In this document: positions 56,504-64,000 of the stretch, in pieces | How positions within the stretch are numbered: position 1 is the stretch's first letter | Layout: the number at the start of each line of letters is the position of its first letter | Assembly: GCA_024363285.1 (NCBI GenBank) | Contig: AP024710.1 | Location: 1,520,001-1,584,000 of the forward strand | Reading direction: 5' to 3' | Length of the DNA stretch: 64,000 bases | Origin: Leptolinea sp. HRD-7 | GTDB lineage: Bacteria; Chloroflexota; Anaerolineae; Anaerolineales; Anaerolineaceae | The notes under the pieces: model-generated | What the model was told of the DNA's origin: nothing | Database searches by the model: none | The model's input: only the letters and a program-made list of their open reading frames with translations | Position numbers and translations under genes: made by a program

Positions 56504-58222
56504 CCCGGATTCTACGTTGCCAAATCAACAAAAAGGAATGAGTTGAAGAAAAACCCCACTTTGTGTGTAAAAATGGCGTTTAATAGCCAATAGCACATCA
56601 ATATCCTGTCAAAATCACGACTCTCCACCCACTTTGAATGAATTTTGGGATTTGGAGCCAAAATCAAAGTTTCACTAAAAAAGTGAATCGGATATTTTTA
56701 GTAGAGATACCATGTTAAAATTTTGAGTGAAAGAAAATATACCGTGAGGATATTGCCGTGATCAAAAAAATTGAATTCTCTGCCAAAAATCTCACTTCCA
56801 ATGCCGGGTTATTTCTATTGCTCGAACATGCCAATATGAACGGGATTTTTGAACTGATTGATCACAATCTGATTTTTGACAATGCATCGACTAATAAGAT
56901 TAAGATGAACCACATCAAGACCATGCTGTGTGGCAACTTCATTGGGATTGATAAACTGGAGCGATTGAAATTGTTGCAAAGCGATCCGTTGATCAATGAA
57001 TTTGCCATTTCGATCAAAGAACCAGAAACGGTATCACGATTTTTAGGGAACTTCAGCTACAAAACCACCCACATGCTGCGAGAAGTCAATTTCAAAGTCT
57101 TTGGAAAGCTATTGAAAAAGAAAAATCTAAAATCTATTACCATCGATATCGACAGCAGCGTGGTCAATGTGGAAGGTCATCAGGAAGGAGCAGTTAGAGG
57201 ATACAATCCAAAAAAGCTCGGAAATAATTGTTACAACATCCAGTTTGCATTCTGCGATGAATTAAAGGCTTATATCACGGGAATGGTTAGAAGTGGCGAC
57301 ACCTATACAGCCAATGGCGCAGCAGAAATGATAAAGGAAATAATGACCTATCTCAATGATGAAGGTTTGGAAATCACTTTTCGCATGGATAGCGGCTATT
57401 TTGACGATAATATCCTGGAAACCATTGAATCATTTGGGTGTACTTACGTGATCAAGGGTAAAGAATATCCGACACTGGTTACACAGGTAACCGATCCATC
57501 TGTTGTTTTTGTTACTGGCGAGGAAGGACGCGAAACCACCGAGCTTACTACTGCTCTGAATACATGGGGCAAAACCAGACGGTTTGTTGTTTCTCGCGTA
57601 TTGAAGGATGAAAAGGACAGAAAACAGATGTCTTTACTGGAAGGTGAAGAGTACGATTATTTCTATTTTGTCACCAATAGAACGGATTTATCCTCTGAAG
57701 AAGTGGTCTTATTTTACGAAAAACGTGGCAATTGTGAAAATTACATCAAAGAAGCCAAATACGATATGGCGGTTGGGCACCTTCTGTTGCAATCCTTTTG
57801 GGCCAATGAAGCCATTTTTCAGTTAATGATGCTGGCATACAATTTATTTCTACTGTTGAAGATGGACTTTGCAAATGGAACGGAATACCGGCAGCAAATT
57901 AAGACATTTCGCTTGAAGTACATATTTCTGGCAGGGAAGATCACCAGAATTGCGAGAAGTGTCGTATTGAAACTCTCAAAAAATTATCCTTATCAAGAGA
58001 TTTATGAAAAAAGCCTTCCCTAAAAAAATGTTTTTTGTCCCATTCTGTTATTTGTATTTAAATCAGGGCAAGAAAAACCATTTTCAACATCCTATTTTAT
58101 AAAATTGACCGCTAAAAAGTCATGTAATGGAGTAAACAATGCTAAAATTAATTGTGTTCAGCCACAACCATCACCCTTCAGAGGGAAAATAATGGCAAAT
58201 TTTATTTGACGTGGAATCCGGG
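56504..58222 (+). mobile_element. IS1380-family insertion sequence
   Basis: Bounded by imperfect inverted repeats CCCGGATTCTACGT (56504-56517) and ACGTGGAATCCGGG (58209-58222), which match at 13 of 14 positions as inverted. Length 1719 bases fits IS1380 elements. One transposase gene lies inside (56758-58023). No target-site duplication is visible: left flank ends atag, right flank begins tggg. Base composition is noticeably AT-richer than the surroundings. Confidence 0.85.
56758..58023 (+). CDS. IS1380-family transposase
   Basis: A 421-residue DDE transposase: KSITIDIDSSVVNVEGHQEGAVRGYNPKKLG near 125-160 with the first catalytic Asp, FRMDSGYFDDNIL near 210 with the second, and YEKRGNCENYIKEAKYDMAVGHLLLQSFWANEAIFQLMMLAYNL near 320-365 with the catalytic Glu, the usual IS1380 order. 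Starts with GTG 56758; GAGGA (56746-56750) is its ribosome site. The frame is intact, so the element may be active. Confidence 0.93.
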   Translation: MIKKIEFSAKNLTSNAGLFLLLEHANMNGIFELIDHNLIFDNASTNKIKMNHIKTMLCGNFIGIDKLERLKLLQSDPLINEFAISIKEPETVSRFLGNFSYKTTHMLREVNFKVFGKLLKKKNLKSITIDIDSSVVNVEGHQEGAVRGYNPKKLGNNCYNIQFAFCDELKAYITGMVRSGDTYTANGAAEMIKEIMTYLNDEGLEITFRMDSGYFDDNILETIESFGCTYVIKGKEYPTLVTQVTDPSVVFVTGEEGRETTELTTALNTWGKTRRFVVSRVLKDEKDRKQMSLLEGEEYDYFYFVTNRTDLSSEEVVLFYEKRGNCENYIKEAKYDMAVGHLLLQSFWANEAIFQLMMLAYNLFLLLKMDFANGTEYRQQIKTFRLKYIFLAGKITRIARSVVLKLSKNYPYQEIYEKSLP

Positions 58223-58326
58223 TGGGTAATAATAAGCTAATTTAGGTATGTGCCCAAAAATCCCACGTTGCTGTTTGATTCAGCCCTCCCGGAATCGAAC
58301 TTGCAACCTGAAAAGCAGGTGGCTCT
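58024..58326. other. Region between transposase and glgP: IS end, then tRNA-like sequence
   Basis: The first 200 bases belong to the insertion sequence. From 58223 the only structure seen is an imperfect repeat GTGCCCAAAAATCCCAC (58250-58266) and a tRNA-like stretch on the minus strand at about 58283-58335, described separately as an observation. Confidence 0.5.
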
Positions 58327-60516
58327 ATGGAGCAAAATCTTCGAGTTTTACCCAATCACTTCAGTCTACCGCGACGGTTGTCACGCCTGTCTGAACTGGC
58401 TTACAACCTGTGGTGGACCTGGAATCCCGAAGCCCAGATGTTGTTCTCTTTTATTGATAAATTACTCTGGGACAGGCTTTCACATAACCCGATCGCGTTT
58501 TTACGCCAGGTGGAACGTTCCCGCTTGAATGCCGTAACCGGTGACCGAAATTATCTCGATTTTTATGACCGGGTTCTTCATAACTTTGATACATACATGA
58601 AGGCCGAGAACACATGGTATGACCGGACCTACCCCAACCACACCGATAAGCAGATCGCATACTTCTCGTTCGAGTTTGGACTGCACGAATCCCTGCCGGT
58701 TTATGCAGGTGGTCTTGGCATTCTTTCCGGAGACCACCTGAAGGAAGCCAGTGACCTGGGGATACCCCTGGTTGCCGTTGGTTTTGTGTATATCCTTGGC
58801 TATTTTTCACAGCGAATCACGGAAGACGGCTGGCAGGAGACTCGTACACAGGTTTTGAAACTGGATGAAATGCCGGTTATTCCGCTGTATGACGAAGAAG
58901 GCCGCCCGCTTGTGGTTCATGTTGAGCTTCCCAAACGTACCGTGGCAGCACGCTTATGGAAGGTTCAGGTAGGGCGGGTCAGTCTATACCTGATGGATAC
59001 CAACGTATCTACCAATAATCCCACTGATCAGCAATTGACATCGCGCCTTTATACCAGTGATTTGGACGTCCGTATTTCCCAGGAAATATTACTGGGAATT
59101 GGCGGTGTTCGAACGTTGCGGAAGCTGGATTACAAACCAAATGTCTGGCACATGAACGAAGGACACTCCGCCTTCCTTGTTCTCGAGCGGATTCGTGAAC
59201 TGGTTGAAAAAGGTTATTCTTTCGAAGCGGCCGGAAACATTGTAAAGAAGTCTAATGTTTTTACAACTCATACGCCTGTTCCAGCCGGGAATGATGCTTT
59301 CCCATTCTGGCTTTTGGATAAATATTTCTCTTCTTATTGGCCTGAATTAAAACTGGACCGTGATGAATTCATTAAACTGGGTTCCGCCCAGTCTGAATGG
59401 GGTGAGCAGTTCAGTATGCCGGTTCTGGCTTTGAAGCTTTCTGAACAGCGCAATGGCGTTTCGGAATTGCATGGACAGGTTTCACGCAAGATGTGGCAGT
59501 TCTTATGGCCGGATTTGAATGAACAGGAAGTTCCCATCGGTCATATTACAAATGGTGTACATACCGGAACCTGGATCGCGCGGCGGATGCGCCTCCTGTT
59601 TGACCGCTATTTTGGGCCTGACTGGTTGCAGCATATTGACGACCCGGAAATGTGGGCACAAATTGAAGAAATCCCCGACGCAGAATTATGGGCTATCCGC
59701 CGTCACCTGAAACGCAAACTGGTGACCTTCGCCAACGAGCGCGCGCGCCGGTCCTGGATGTCAAACTCGGTACATCCGGTGCAGGTTATCGCCGGTGGTG
59801 TTTTACTGGAACCGTATTCATTGACCATCGGATTTGCCCGTCGTTTTGCCACGTACAAACGCGCCAACCTGATCATGCGTGATATTGACCGGTTGCTGCG
59901 CATCATCAACAACCCGTCTATGCCGGTACAGATCATCTTCGCGGGAAAGGCACACCCTGCCGATGAACCCGGAAAACTGTTGATCCAGGAAGTATACCGA
60001 ATGGTAAAAGATTCCCATTGCGGTGGACGTCTGGCATTTATTGAAGATTATGACATGAATGTAGCCCGTTATCTGGTTCAGGGTGTGGATGTGTGGATGA
60101 ACACACCTCGCCGCCCGCTGGAAGCCAGCGGAACATCCGGAGAAAAAGCCGCCGTAAATGGTGTGTTGAATTTTTCCATTCTGGATGGCTGGTGGCGTGA
60201 AGGCTTTAATGGCCGCAACGGCTGGGCTATTGGTGATGAAATCGAACGAGCTGACCCGAATGAGCAAGACGAATTTGATGCGGCGTCTCTGTATGACACG
60301 TTAGAGAAAGAAATCATTCCGTTGTATTACGCGAATCGCTCGGCTGACAACCTGCCCAATGAATGGGTGGGTATGATCAAAGAATCCATCCGTACGCTGG
60401 CACCGCAATTCAGCACCCGCCGTATGTTGAAGGAATATATGTCTCAGATGTATCTGCCCGAGATGGAAAGCGGCGGAAAAGAAATTCCGGAGCCGCTGGA
60501 AAGCGAAAAAGCATGA
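58327..60516 (+). CDS. glgP: Alpha-glucan phosphorylase, short GlgP type
   Basis: Releases glucose 1-phosphate from glycogen or maltodextrin. The 729-residue protein is of the TIGR02094 short form: LSELAYNLWWTWNPEAQ at residues 21-37, AYFSFEFGLHESLPVYAGGLGILSGDHLK near 112-140, NVWHMNEGHSAFLVLERI, EVPIGHITNGVHTGTWI, and the PLP-site EASGTSGEKAAVNG with Lys607. AGGTGG (58317-58322) precedes ATG 58327. It starts a same-strand cluster with a membrane protein, a sugar-binding protein and permeases; the insertion sequence lies just upstream and may have changed its promoter. Confidence 0.94.
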   Translation: MEQNLRVLPNHFSLPRRLSRLSELAYNLWWTWNPEAQMLFSFIDKLLWDRLSHNPIAFLRQVERSRLNAVTGDRNYLDFYDRVLHNFDTYMKAENTWYDRTYPNHTDKQIAYFSFEFGLHESLPVYAGGLGILSGDHLKEASDLGIPLVAVGFVYILGYFSQRITEDGWQETRTQVLKLDEMPVIPLYDEEGRPLVVHVELPKRTVAARLWKVQVGRVSLYLMDTNVSTNNPTDQQLTSRLYTSDLDVRISQEILLGIGGVRTLRKLDYKPNVWHMNEGHSAFLVLERIRELVEKGYSFEAAGNIVKKSNVFTTHTPVPAGNDAFPFWLLDKYFSSYWPELKLDRDEFIKLGSAQSEWGEQFSMPVLALKLSEQRNGVSELHGQVSRKMWQFLWPDLNEQEVPIGHITNGVHTGTWIARRMRLLFDRYFGPDWLQHIDDPEMWAQIEEIPDAELWAIRRHLKRKLVTFANERARRSWMSNSVHPVQVIAGGVLLEPYSLTIGFARRFATYKRANLIMRDIDRLLRIINNPSMPVQIIFAGKAHPADEPGKLLIQEVYRMVKDSHCGGRLAFIEDYDMNVARYLVQGVDVWMNTPRRPLEASGTSGEKAAVNGVLNFSILDGWWREGFNGRNGWAIGDEIERADPNEQDEFDAASLYDTLEKEIIPLYYANRSADNLPNEWVGMIKESIRTLAPQFSTRRMLKEYMSQMYLPEMESGGKEIPEPLESEKA

Positions 60517-60971
60517 ATTTCGACATATTCTCCTCACCCCAGGCATGGTTATCAGCCCTCCTGATCTTCAGTTTGCGGGTAGGAGATATGTCGTTGGATA
60601 CCCTGCGTGTCCTGTTTGTTGTGCGCGGAAAGAAAACAATAGCCTGGGTTCTTGGATTTTTCCAATCGATGTTATTTGTTATTGCCATTACAACGGTTCT
60701 TTCTCAATTGGATAATCCGTTGAACGTTCTTGGTTATGCTTCCGGTTTTGCGACCGGGAATGTGCTGGGAATGCTCATCGAAGAGAGATTGGCTGTCGGG
60801 CATATTCAATTGATGATCTTCAGCACAAACCGAGGAGCTGCCATCTGTGATGCGTTGCGAATCGCCGGTTTCGGCTATAGCGCATTCTCTTCAGCCATTC
60901 AGAAGGGAGGTGGTCCATTTTTCGACGAAACAAAGCAATTTGATGTAGCGAAAAAAACCATTTTTACTTGA
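60513..60971 (+). CDS. UPF0316-like membrane protein
   Basis: A 152-residue protein with three hydrophobic helices and the UPF0316/DUF5698 pattern: FSLRVGDMSLDTLRVLFVVRGKK near 20-42, LGFFQSMLFVIAITTVLSQL, YASGFATGNVLGMLIEERLAVGHIQLMIFS near 84-113. The usual C-terminal DUF2179 domain appears truncated or altered after FGYSAFSSA. ATG 60513 overlaps the glgP stop (ATGA). Its role in a glycan cluster is unknown; it may be incidental or help export. Confidence 0.8.
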   Translation: MNFDIFSSPQAWLSALLIFSLRVGDMSLDTLRVLFVVRGKKTIAWVLGFFQSMLFVIAITTVLSQLDNPLNVLGYASGFATGNVLGMLIEERLAVGHIQLMIFSTNRGAAICDALRIAGFGYSAFSSAIQKGGGPFFDETKQFDVAKKTIFT

Positions 60972-60983
60972 AGGAGAAAAGAG

Positions 60984-62318
60984 ATGTCAAAAAAATCAAT
61001 CAGCTTGTTGGGAATCCTGCTTGTTTTGATGATGGTTCTCTCTGCGTTTGTCCCGGCCGCTCCGGCAAAAGCTTCTGGCGGTGAATTGTATTATCTGAAT
61101 TTCAAACCAGAAGTGGCCGAGATCTACTCGAAGATCGGCGACGCCTGGAAGGCTGAAACGGGCAATACATTAAAAGTTGTCACGGCGGCTTCAGGTACCT
61201 ACGAGCAAACGTTGAAATCAGAGATTGCCAAGGCGGATGCTCCTGTTCTGTTCCAGATCAACGGGCCCATTGGCTATGCCGCGTGGAAAGATTACTGCGC
61301 TGATCTGAAAGACACCGAATTGTACAAGCACCTCTCTGACAAATCCATGGCTGTCACATCGGGCGATGGTGTGTACGGTATCCCGTATGTGGTGGAAGGT
61401 TACGGCATCATCTACAACAATGCCATCATGTCAAAATATTTCGCGATGGAAGGTGCCAAAGCCAAATCCATGGATGAGGTCAAGAACTTTGAAACCCTGA
61501 AGGCTGTGGTCGAAGATATGACCGCTAAAAAAGACAAACTGGGAATCAAAGGTGTTTTTTCCTCAACATCTCTGAAACCTGGTGAAGATTGGCGCTGGCA
61601 GACACATCTGGCAAATGTGCCGGTATTCTATGAATGGCGTGACAACAAGATCGACATTGCCACTGATGCCACGAAAGATTTCAAATTCCAGTATTCCGAC
61701 AATTACAAGAACATTTTTGACCTTTATATCAACAATTCTGTGACTTCTTCAAAGCTGCTGGGCAGTAAGAGCGTCGATGACTCGATGGCTGAATTCGCTC
61801 TGGGTCAATCCGCTATGGTGCAGAATGGTAACTGGGCCTGGGGACAGATCTCTGGAGTTGACGGCAATACCGTCAAAGCGGAAGATGTCAAATTCTTACC
61901 CATATACACCGGTATGAAGGGTGAAGAAAAACAGTCCATCAGTGTAGGAACTGAAAACTTCTTTGCTATCAACGCCAAAGCTCCGGCAGATAAGCAAAAA
62001 TTGGCTGCGGACTTCATCTACTGGTTGTATAGCAGCCCAACCGGAAAGAAATTTGTGACCAATGATTTGAAATTTATCGCTCCGTTCGATACCTTCGCCG
62101 AAAATGAAAAGCCGGGCGATCCGCTGGCTAAAGAAGTCATCCGCTACCTTAGCACCCCAGACCTTTATAACGTCTCTTGGAACTTTGTAAAGTTCCCGAG
62201 CCAGACCTTCAAGAATGATTTTGGTGCCGCGCTGTTGAAATACGCTCAGGGCAACATGAAATGGGATGATGTTAAGAACCTGGTTGTCACGGAGTGGAAA
62301 GCTGAAAGCGGGAAATAA
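60984..62318 (+). CDS. Sugar-binding protein of an ABC transporter, family 1
   Basis: The 444-residue protein has a signal segment (residues about 1-30, ending APAKA) and a family-1 solute-binding domain (TAASGTYEQTLKSEIAKADAPVLFQINGPIGYAAWKDYCADLKDTEL, YGIPYVVEGYGIIYNNAIM, GQSAMVQNGNWAWGQI, VGTENFFAINAKAP). The signal ends without a lipobox Cys, which is unusual, as such proteins in single-membrane bacteria are mostly lipoproteins. AAGGAG (60971-60976) supports ATG 60984. Together with glgP it suggests uptake of an oligosaccharide. Confidence 0.92.
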   Translation: MSKKSISLLGILLVLMMVLSAFVPAAPAKASGGELYYLNFKPEVAEIYSKIGDAWKAETGNTLKVVTAASGTYEQTLKSEIAKADAPVLFQINGPIGYAAWKDYCADLKDTELYKHLSDKSMAVTSGDGVYGIPYVVEGYGIIYNNAIMSKYFAMEGAKAKSMDEVKNFETLKAVVEDMTAKKDKLGIKGVFSSTSLKPGEDWRWQTHLANVPVFYEWRDNKIDIATDATKDFKFQYSDNYKNIFDLYINNSVTSSKLLGSKSVDDSMAEFALGQSAMVQNGNWAWGQISGVDGNTVKAEDVKFLPIYTGMKGEEKQSISVGTENFFAINAKAPADKQKLAADFIYWLYSSPTGKKFVTNDLKFIAPFDTFAENEKPGDPLAKEVIRYLSTPDLYNVSWNFVKFPSQTFKNDFGAALLKYAQGNMKWDDVKNLVVTEWKAESGK

Positions 62319-62335
62319 CTCTCATATTTGATTAG

Positions 62336-62374
62336 CGTCACCCCGGGTTAATCCCGGGGTGACGATGATTTTTT
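62336..62374 (+). terminator. Terminator between binding protein and permease genes
   Basis: CGTCACCCCGGG (62336-62347) pairs exactly with CCCGGGGTGACG (62353-62364), 5-base loop, and a T run (62369-62374). It probably lets most transcription stop after the binding-protein gene, so more binding protein than permease is made. Confidence 0.9.
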
Positions 62375-62410
62375 GACCGTTTTCTTCACCTTTAGCAGGA
62401 GAAGATTCCC

Positions 62411-63256
62411 GTGCAAAAGATGTCCTGGAAGTATTACATATTATTTACCTTTCCCACTCTTCTGGCCTTTCTAATCGCATTTTTGATTCCATTCCTGGCG
62501 GGTATTTATCTGTCTTTCACAGAATTTACTGCGGTGACCGATGCGCGCTGGGTAGGACTGAGCAACTATATTCGCGCGTTTACCGAAGACCGCTTTTTCT
62601 TAAACGCGCTGTGGTTTACCGTCCGATTTGCTGTGGTTTCTGTGATACTCATCAATGTCATCGCGTTCTTTCTGGCGGTGCTCCTTACCCGAAACGTGAA
62701 AGGCACCAACCTGTTCCGCACGGTTTTTTTCATGCCAAACCTGATTGGCGGCATTATCCTCGGGTATATCTGGCAATTGTTAATCAACGGTATTTTGATC
62801 AATTTCGGAGTTGACATTACATTTGACGCGAAATACGGCTTCTGGGGACTGGTGGTATTGATGAACTGGCAGATGGTGGGTTATATGATGATCATCTATA
62901 TTGCTGGCATTCAATCCATCTCGCCTGAACTTATTGAAGCGGCAAAAATTGACGGCGCAAATACCTGGCAGATACTGGGGAATGTCACCATACCGATGGT
63001 AATGCCCGCGGTGACCATCTGCACCTTTCTCACCGTAGCGAACAGTTTCAAACTCTTTGACCAGAACCTGGCGTTGACCGCCGGTGCGCCTGACAGGGCT
63101 TCGGCCATGCTGGCGCTGGATATCTTTACCACATTTTATGGGCGTAACGGGTATGAAGGGGTGGGGCAGGCAAAGGCGGTGGTGTTCTTCATCATAGTCG
63201 CGGTCATTGTGCTGCTTCAACTTAAGTTGACCCGCACGAGGGAGGTTGAAAACTGA
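62411..63256 (+). CDS. Sugar ABC transporter permease, first subunit
   Basis: A 281-residue permease with six membrane helices and the EAA loop ISPELIEAAKIDGANTWQILGNVTIPMVMPA near 170-200. It resembles MalF/LacF-type proteins of the CUT1 sugar uptake family. GTG 62411 has AGCAGGAGAAG before it (62394-62404); ATG 62420 lies too far from it. Its stop codon overlaps the start of the second permease (TGATG). Confidence 0.92.
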   Translation: MQKMSWKYYILFTFPTLLAFLIAFLIPFLAGIYLSFTEFTAVTDARWVGLSNYIRAFTEDRFFLNALWFTVRFAVVSVILINVIAFFLAVLLTRNVKGTNLFRTVFFMPNLIGGIILGYIWQLLINGILINFGVDITFDAKYGFWGLVVLMNWQMVGYMMIIYIAGIQSISPELIEAAKIDGANTWQILGNVTIPMVMPAVTICTFLTVANSFKLFDQNLALTAGAPDRASAMLALDIFTTFYGRNGYEGVGQAKAVVFFIIVAVIVLLQLKLTRTREVEN

Positions 63257-64000
63257 TGAAAACCAGACGCGATACAGCCGATTGGATTATCTTTGGCGGA
63301 ATGATCATCCTGACCATCCTGTTTTTAATCCCCATCCTGATTGTGTTAATGAATTCCTTTAAAGGGCGTTTCTTTATTGCTGACGCGCCGTTCGAATTCC
63401 CAACATCCGCGACTTTTGTGGGACTCAAGAATTATGGCAGTGGATTGGAAAAAACCGGGTTTATTCCGGCTTTCGGTTATTCTCTGTTCATCACAGTGTT
63501 TTCTGTTGGGGCGATCGTCTTGTTTACGTCCATGACAGCGTGGGCGATCACCCGCATTAAGTCCAAATTTAGCTCAGCGGTGTATTTCCTGCTGGTGTTT
63601 TCGATGATCGTTCCGTTTCAGATGGTGATGTTCACCATGTCGAAAATGGCCAACATGACCCATCTCGATAACCCGATCGGTATCATTTTTATCTATCTCG
63701 GATTCGGCGCGGGGTTATCGGTGTTTGTGTATAGTGGCTTTATCAAGGGTATTCCGCGGGAGATCGAAGAAGCCGCGCTGATCGATGGCTGCAATCCACT
63801 TCAGACTTTCTTTCTGGTGGTCTTCCCGATCCTGAAACCGATCAGCATCACTGTGGCCATTCTGAATGCCATGTGGATCTGGAACGACTACCTGCTGCCA
63901 TATCTGGTCATCGGCAGCAATTACAAGACCATCCCGATCGCCGTGCAATACCTGCAGGGAGGTTACGGCAGCCGGGATATGGGAGCCATGATGGCTATGC
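63256..64000 (+). CDS. Sugar ABC transporter permease, second subunit (partial, runs past window edge)
   Basis: The reading frame from ATG 63256 is open to the window end (248 codons seen). It has a first helix near residues 10-32 (WIIFGGMIILTILFLIPILIVLM), several more, and the EAA loop IPREIEEAALIDGCNPLQTFFLVVFPILKP near 170-198, as in MalG-type CUT1 permeases. No ATP-binding subunit is present within the window; in this family it is often encoded elsewhere. Confidence 0.9.
   Translation, partial: MKTRRDTADWIIFGGMIILTILFLIPILIVLMNSFKGRFFIADAPFEFPTSATFVGLKNYGSGLEKTGFIPAFGYSLFITVFSVGAIVLFTSMTAWAITRIKSKFSSAVYFLLVFSMIVPFQMVMFTMSKMANMTHLDNPIGIIFIYLGFGAGLSVFVYSGFIKGIPREIEEAALIDGCNPLQTFFLVVFPILKPISITVAILNAMWIWNDYLLPYLVIGSNYKTIPIAVQYLQGGYGSRDMGAMMAM

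Overview
The window looks like chromosomal DNA of a Chloroflexota bacterium, most likely class Anaerolineae. This is inferred from content: a MalT-like LuxR regulator, Thr/Pro-rich lipoprotein linkers, EFR1-type flavodoxin-ferredoxin proteins, SPL-like radical SAM proteins, and many two-component-free one-gene regulators next to their targets. No search could be run, so the taxonomic call is inference. Genes are densely packed on both strands. No CRISPR array, phage module or secretion system was seen.

Positions 1-780 hold the 3' end of a 23S rRNA gene and a 5S rRNA gene. Positions 900-9952 hold an aromatic amino acid block: pheA, then an apparently complete chorismate pathway plus the Tyr/Phe branch (aroH, aroF, tyrA, aroA, aroE, aroC, an aroK-aroB fusion, aroQ). 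Most genes are joined by ATGA stop/start overlaps. Between pheA and aroH lie a strong promoter, a 25-codon leader ORF with a Phe/Tyr codon run, and an intrinsic terminator. Together they look like a ribosome-mediated attenuator controlling the whole operon, and this is the clearest regulatory find in the window.

Positions 10000-34100 are mixed housekeeping and accessory genes: a methyltransferase bracketed by palindromes, a cold-shock protein, DegV, an AlkD-like protein, TrhA, a DUF6311-like membrane protein, an AraC/GyrI pair, an RpiR-deoC divergent pair with a perfect operator palindrome, an ECF sigma/anti-sigma pair, two CPBP proteases, diaminopropionate ammonia-lyase, an isochorismatase-like hydrolase, a QueG-like ferredoxin protein, a TPM/LemA pair, a nitroreductase, a radical SAM protein and phosphoglycerate mutase.

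Positions 34200-46300 hold a LuxR/MalT-type regulator with DUF6326, DUF4386 (broken by an in-frame stop) and an MDR oxidoreductase; a VOC-MazF pair; a membrane-anchored PEP-synthase/rifampicin-phosphotransferase-like protein with its own AbrB-type regulator; a WYL regulator whose probable operator occurs in front of itself and of a GyrI-like gene; and a decayed DUF2461 gene.

Positions 46200-56260 hold a roughly mirrored block of two paralogous D-2-hydroxyacid dehydrogenases and two EFR1 proteins around a TetR regulator with twin operators, then a secreted lipoprotein and a TetR-Acg oxidoreductase operon. Positions 56500-58222 are an IS1380-family insertion sequence. From 58327 to the right edge runs a glycan-use cluster: alpha-glucan phosphorylase, a UPF0316 membrane protein, a sugar-binding protein, a terminator that probably sets gene dosage, and two ABC permeases, the second cut by the window edge.
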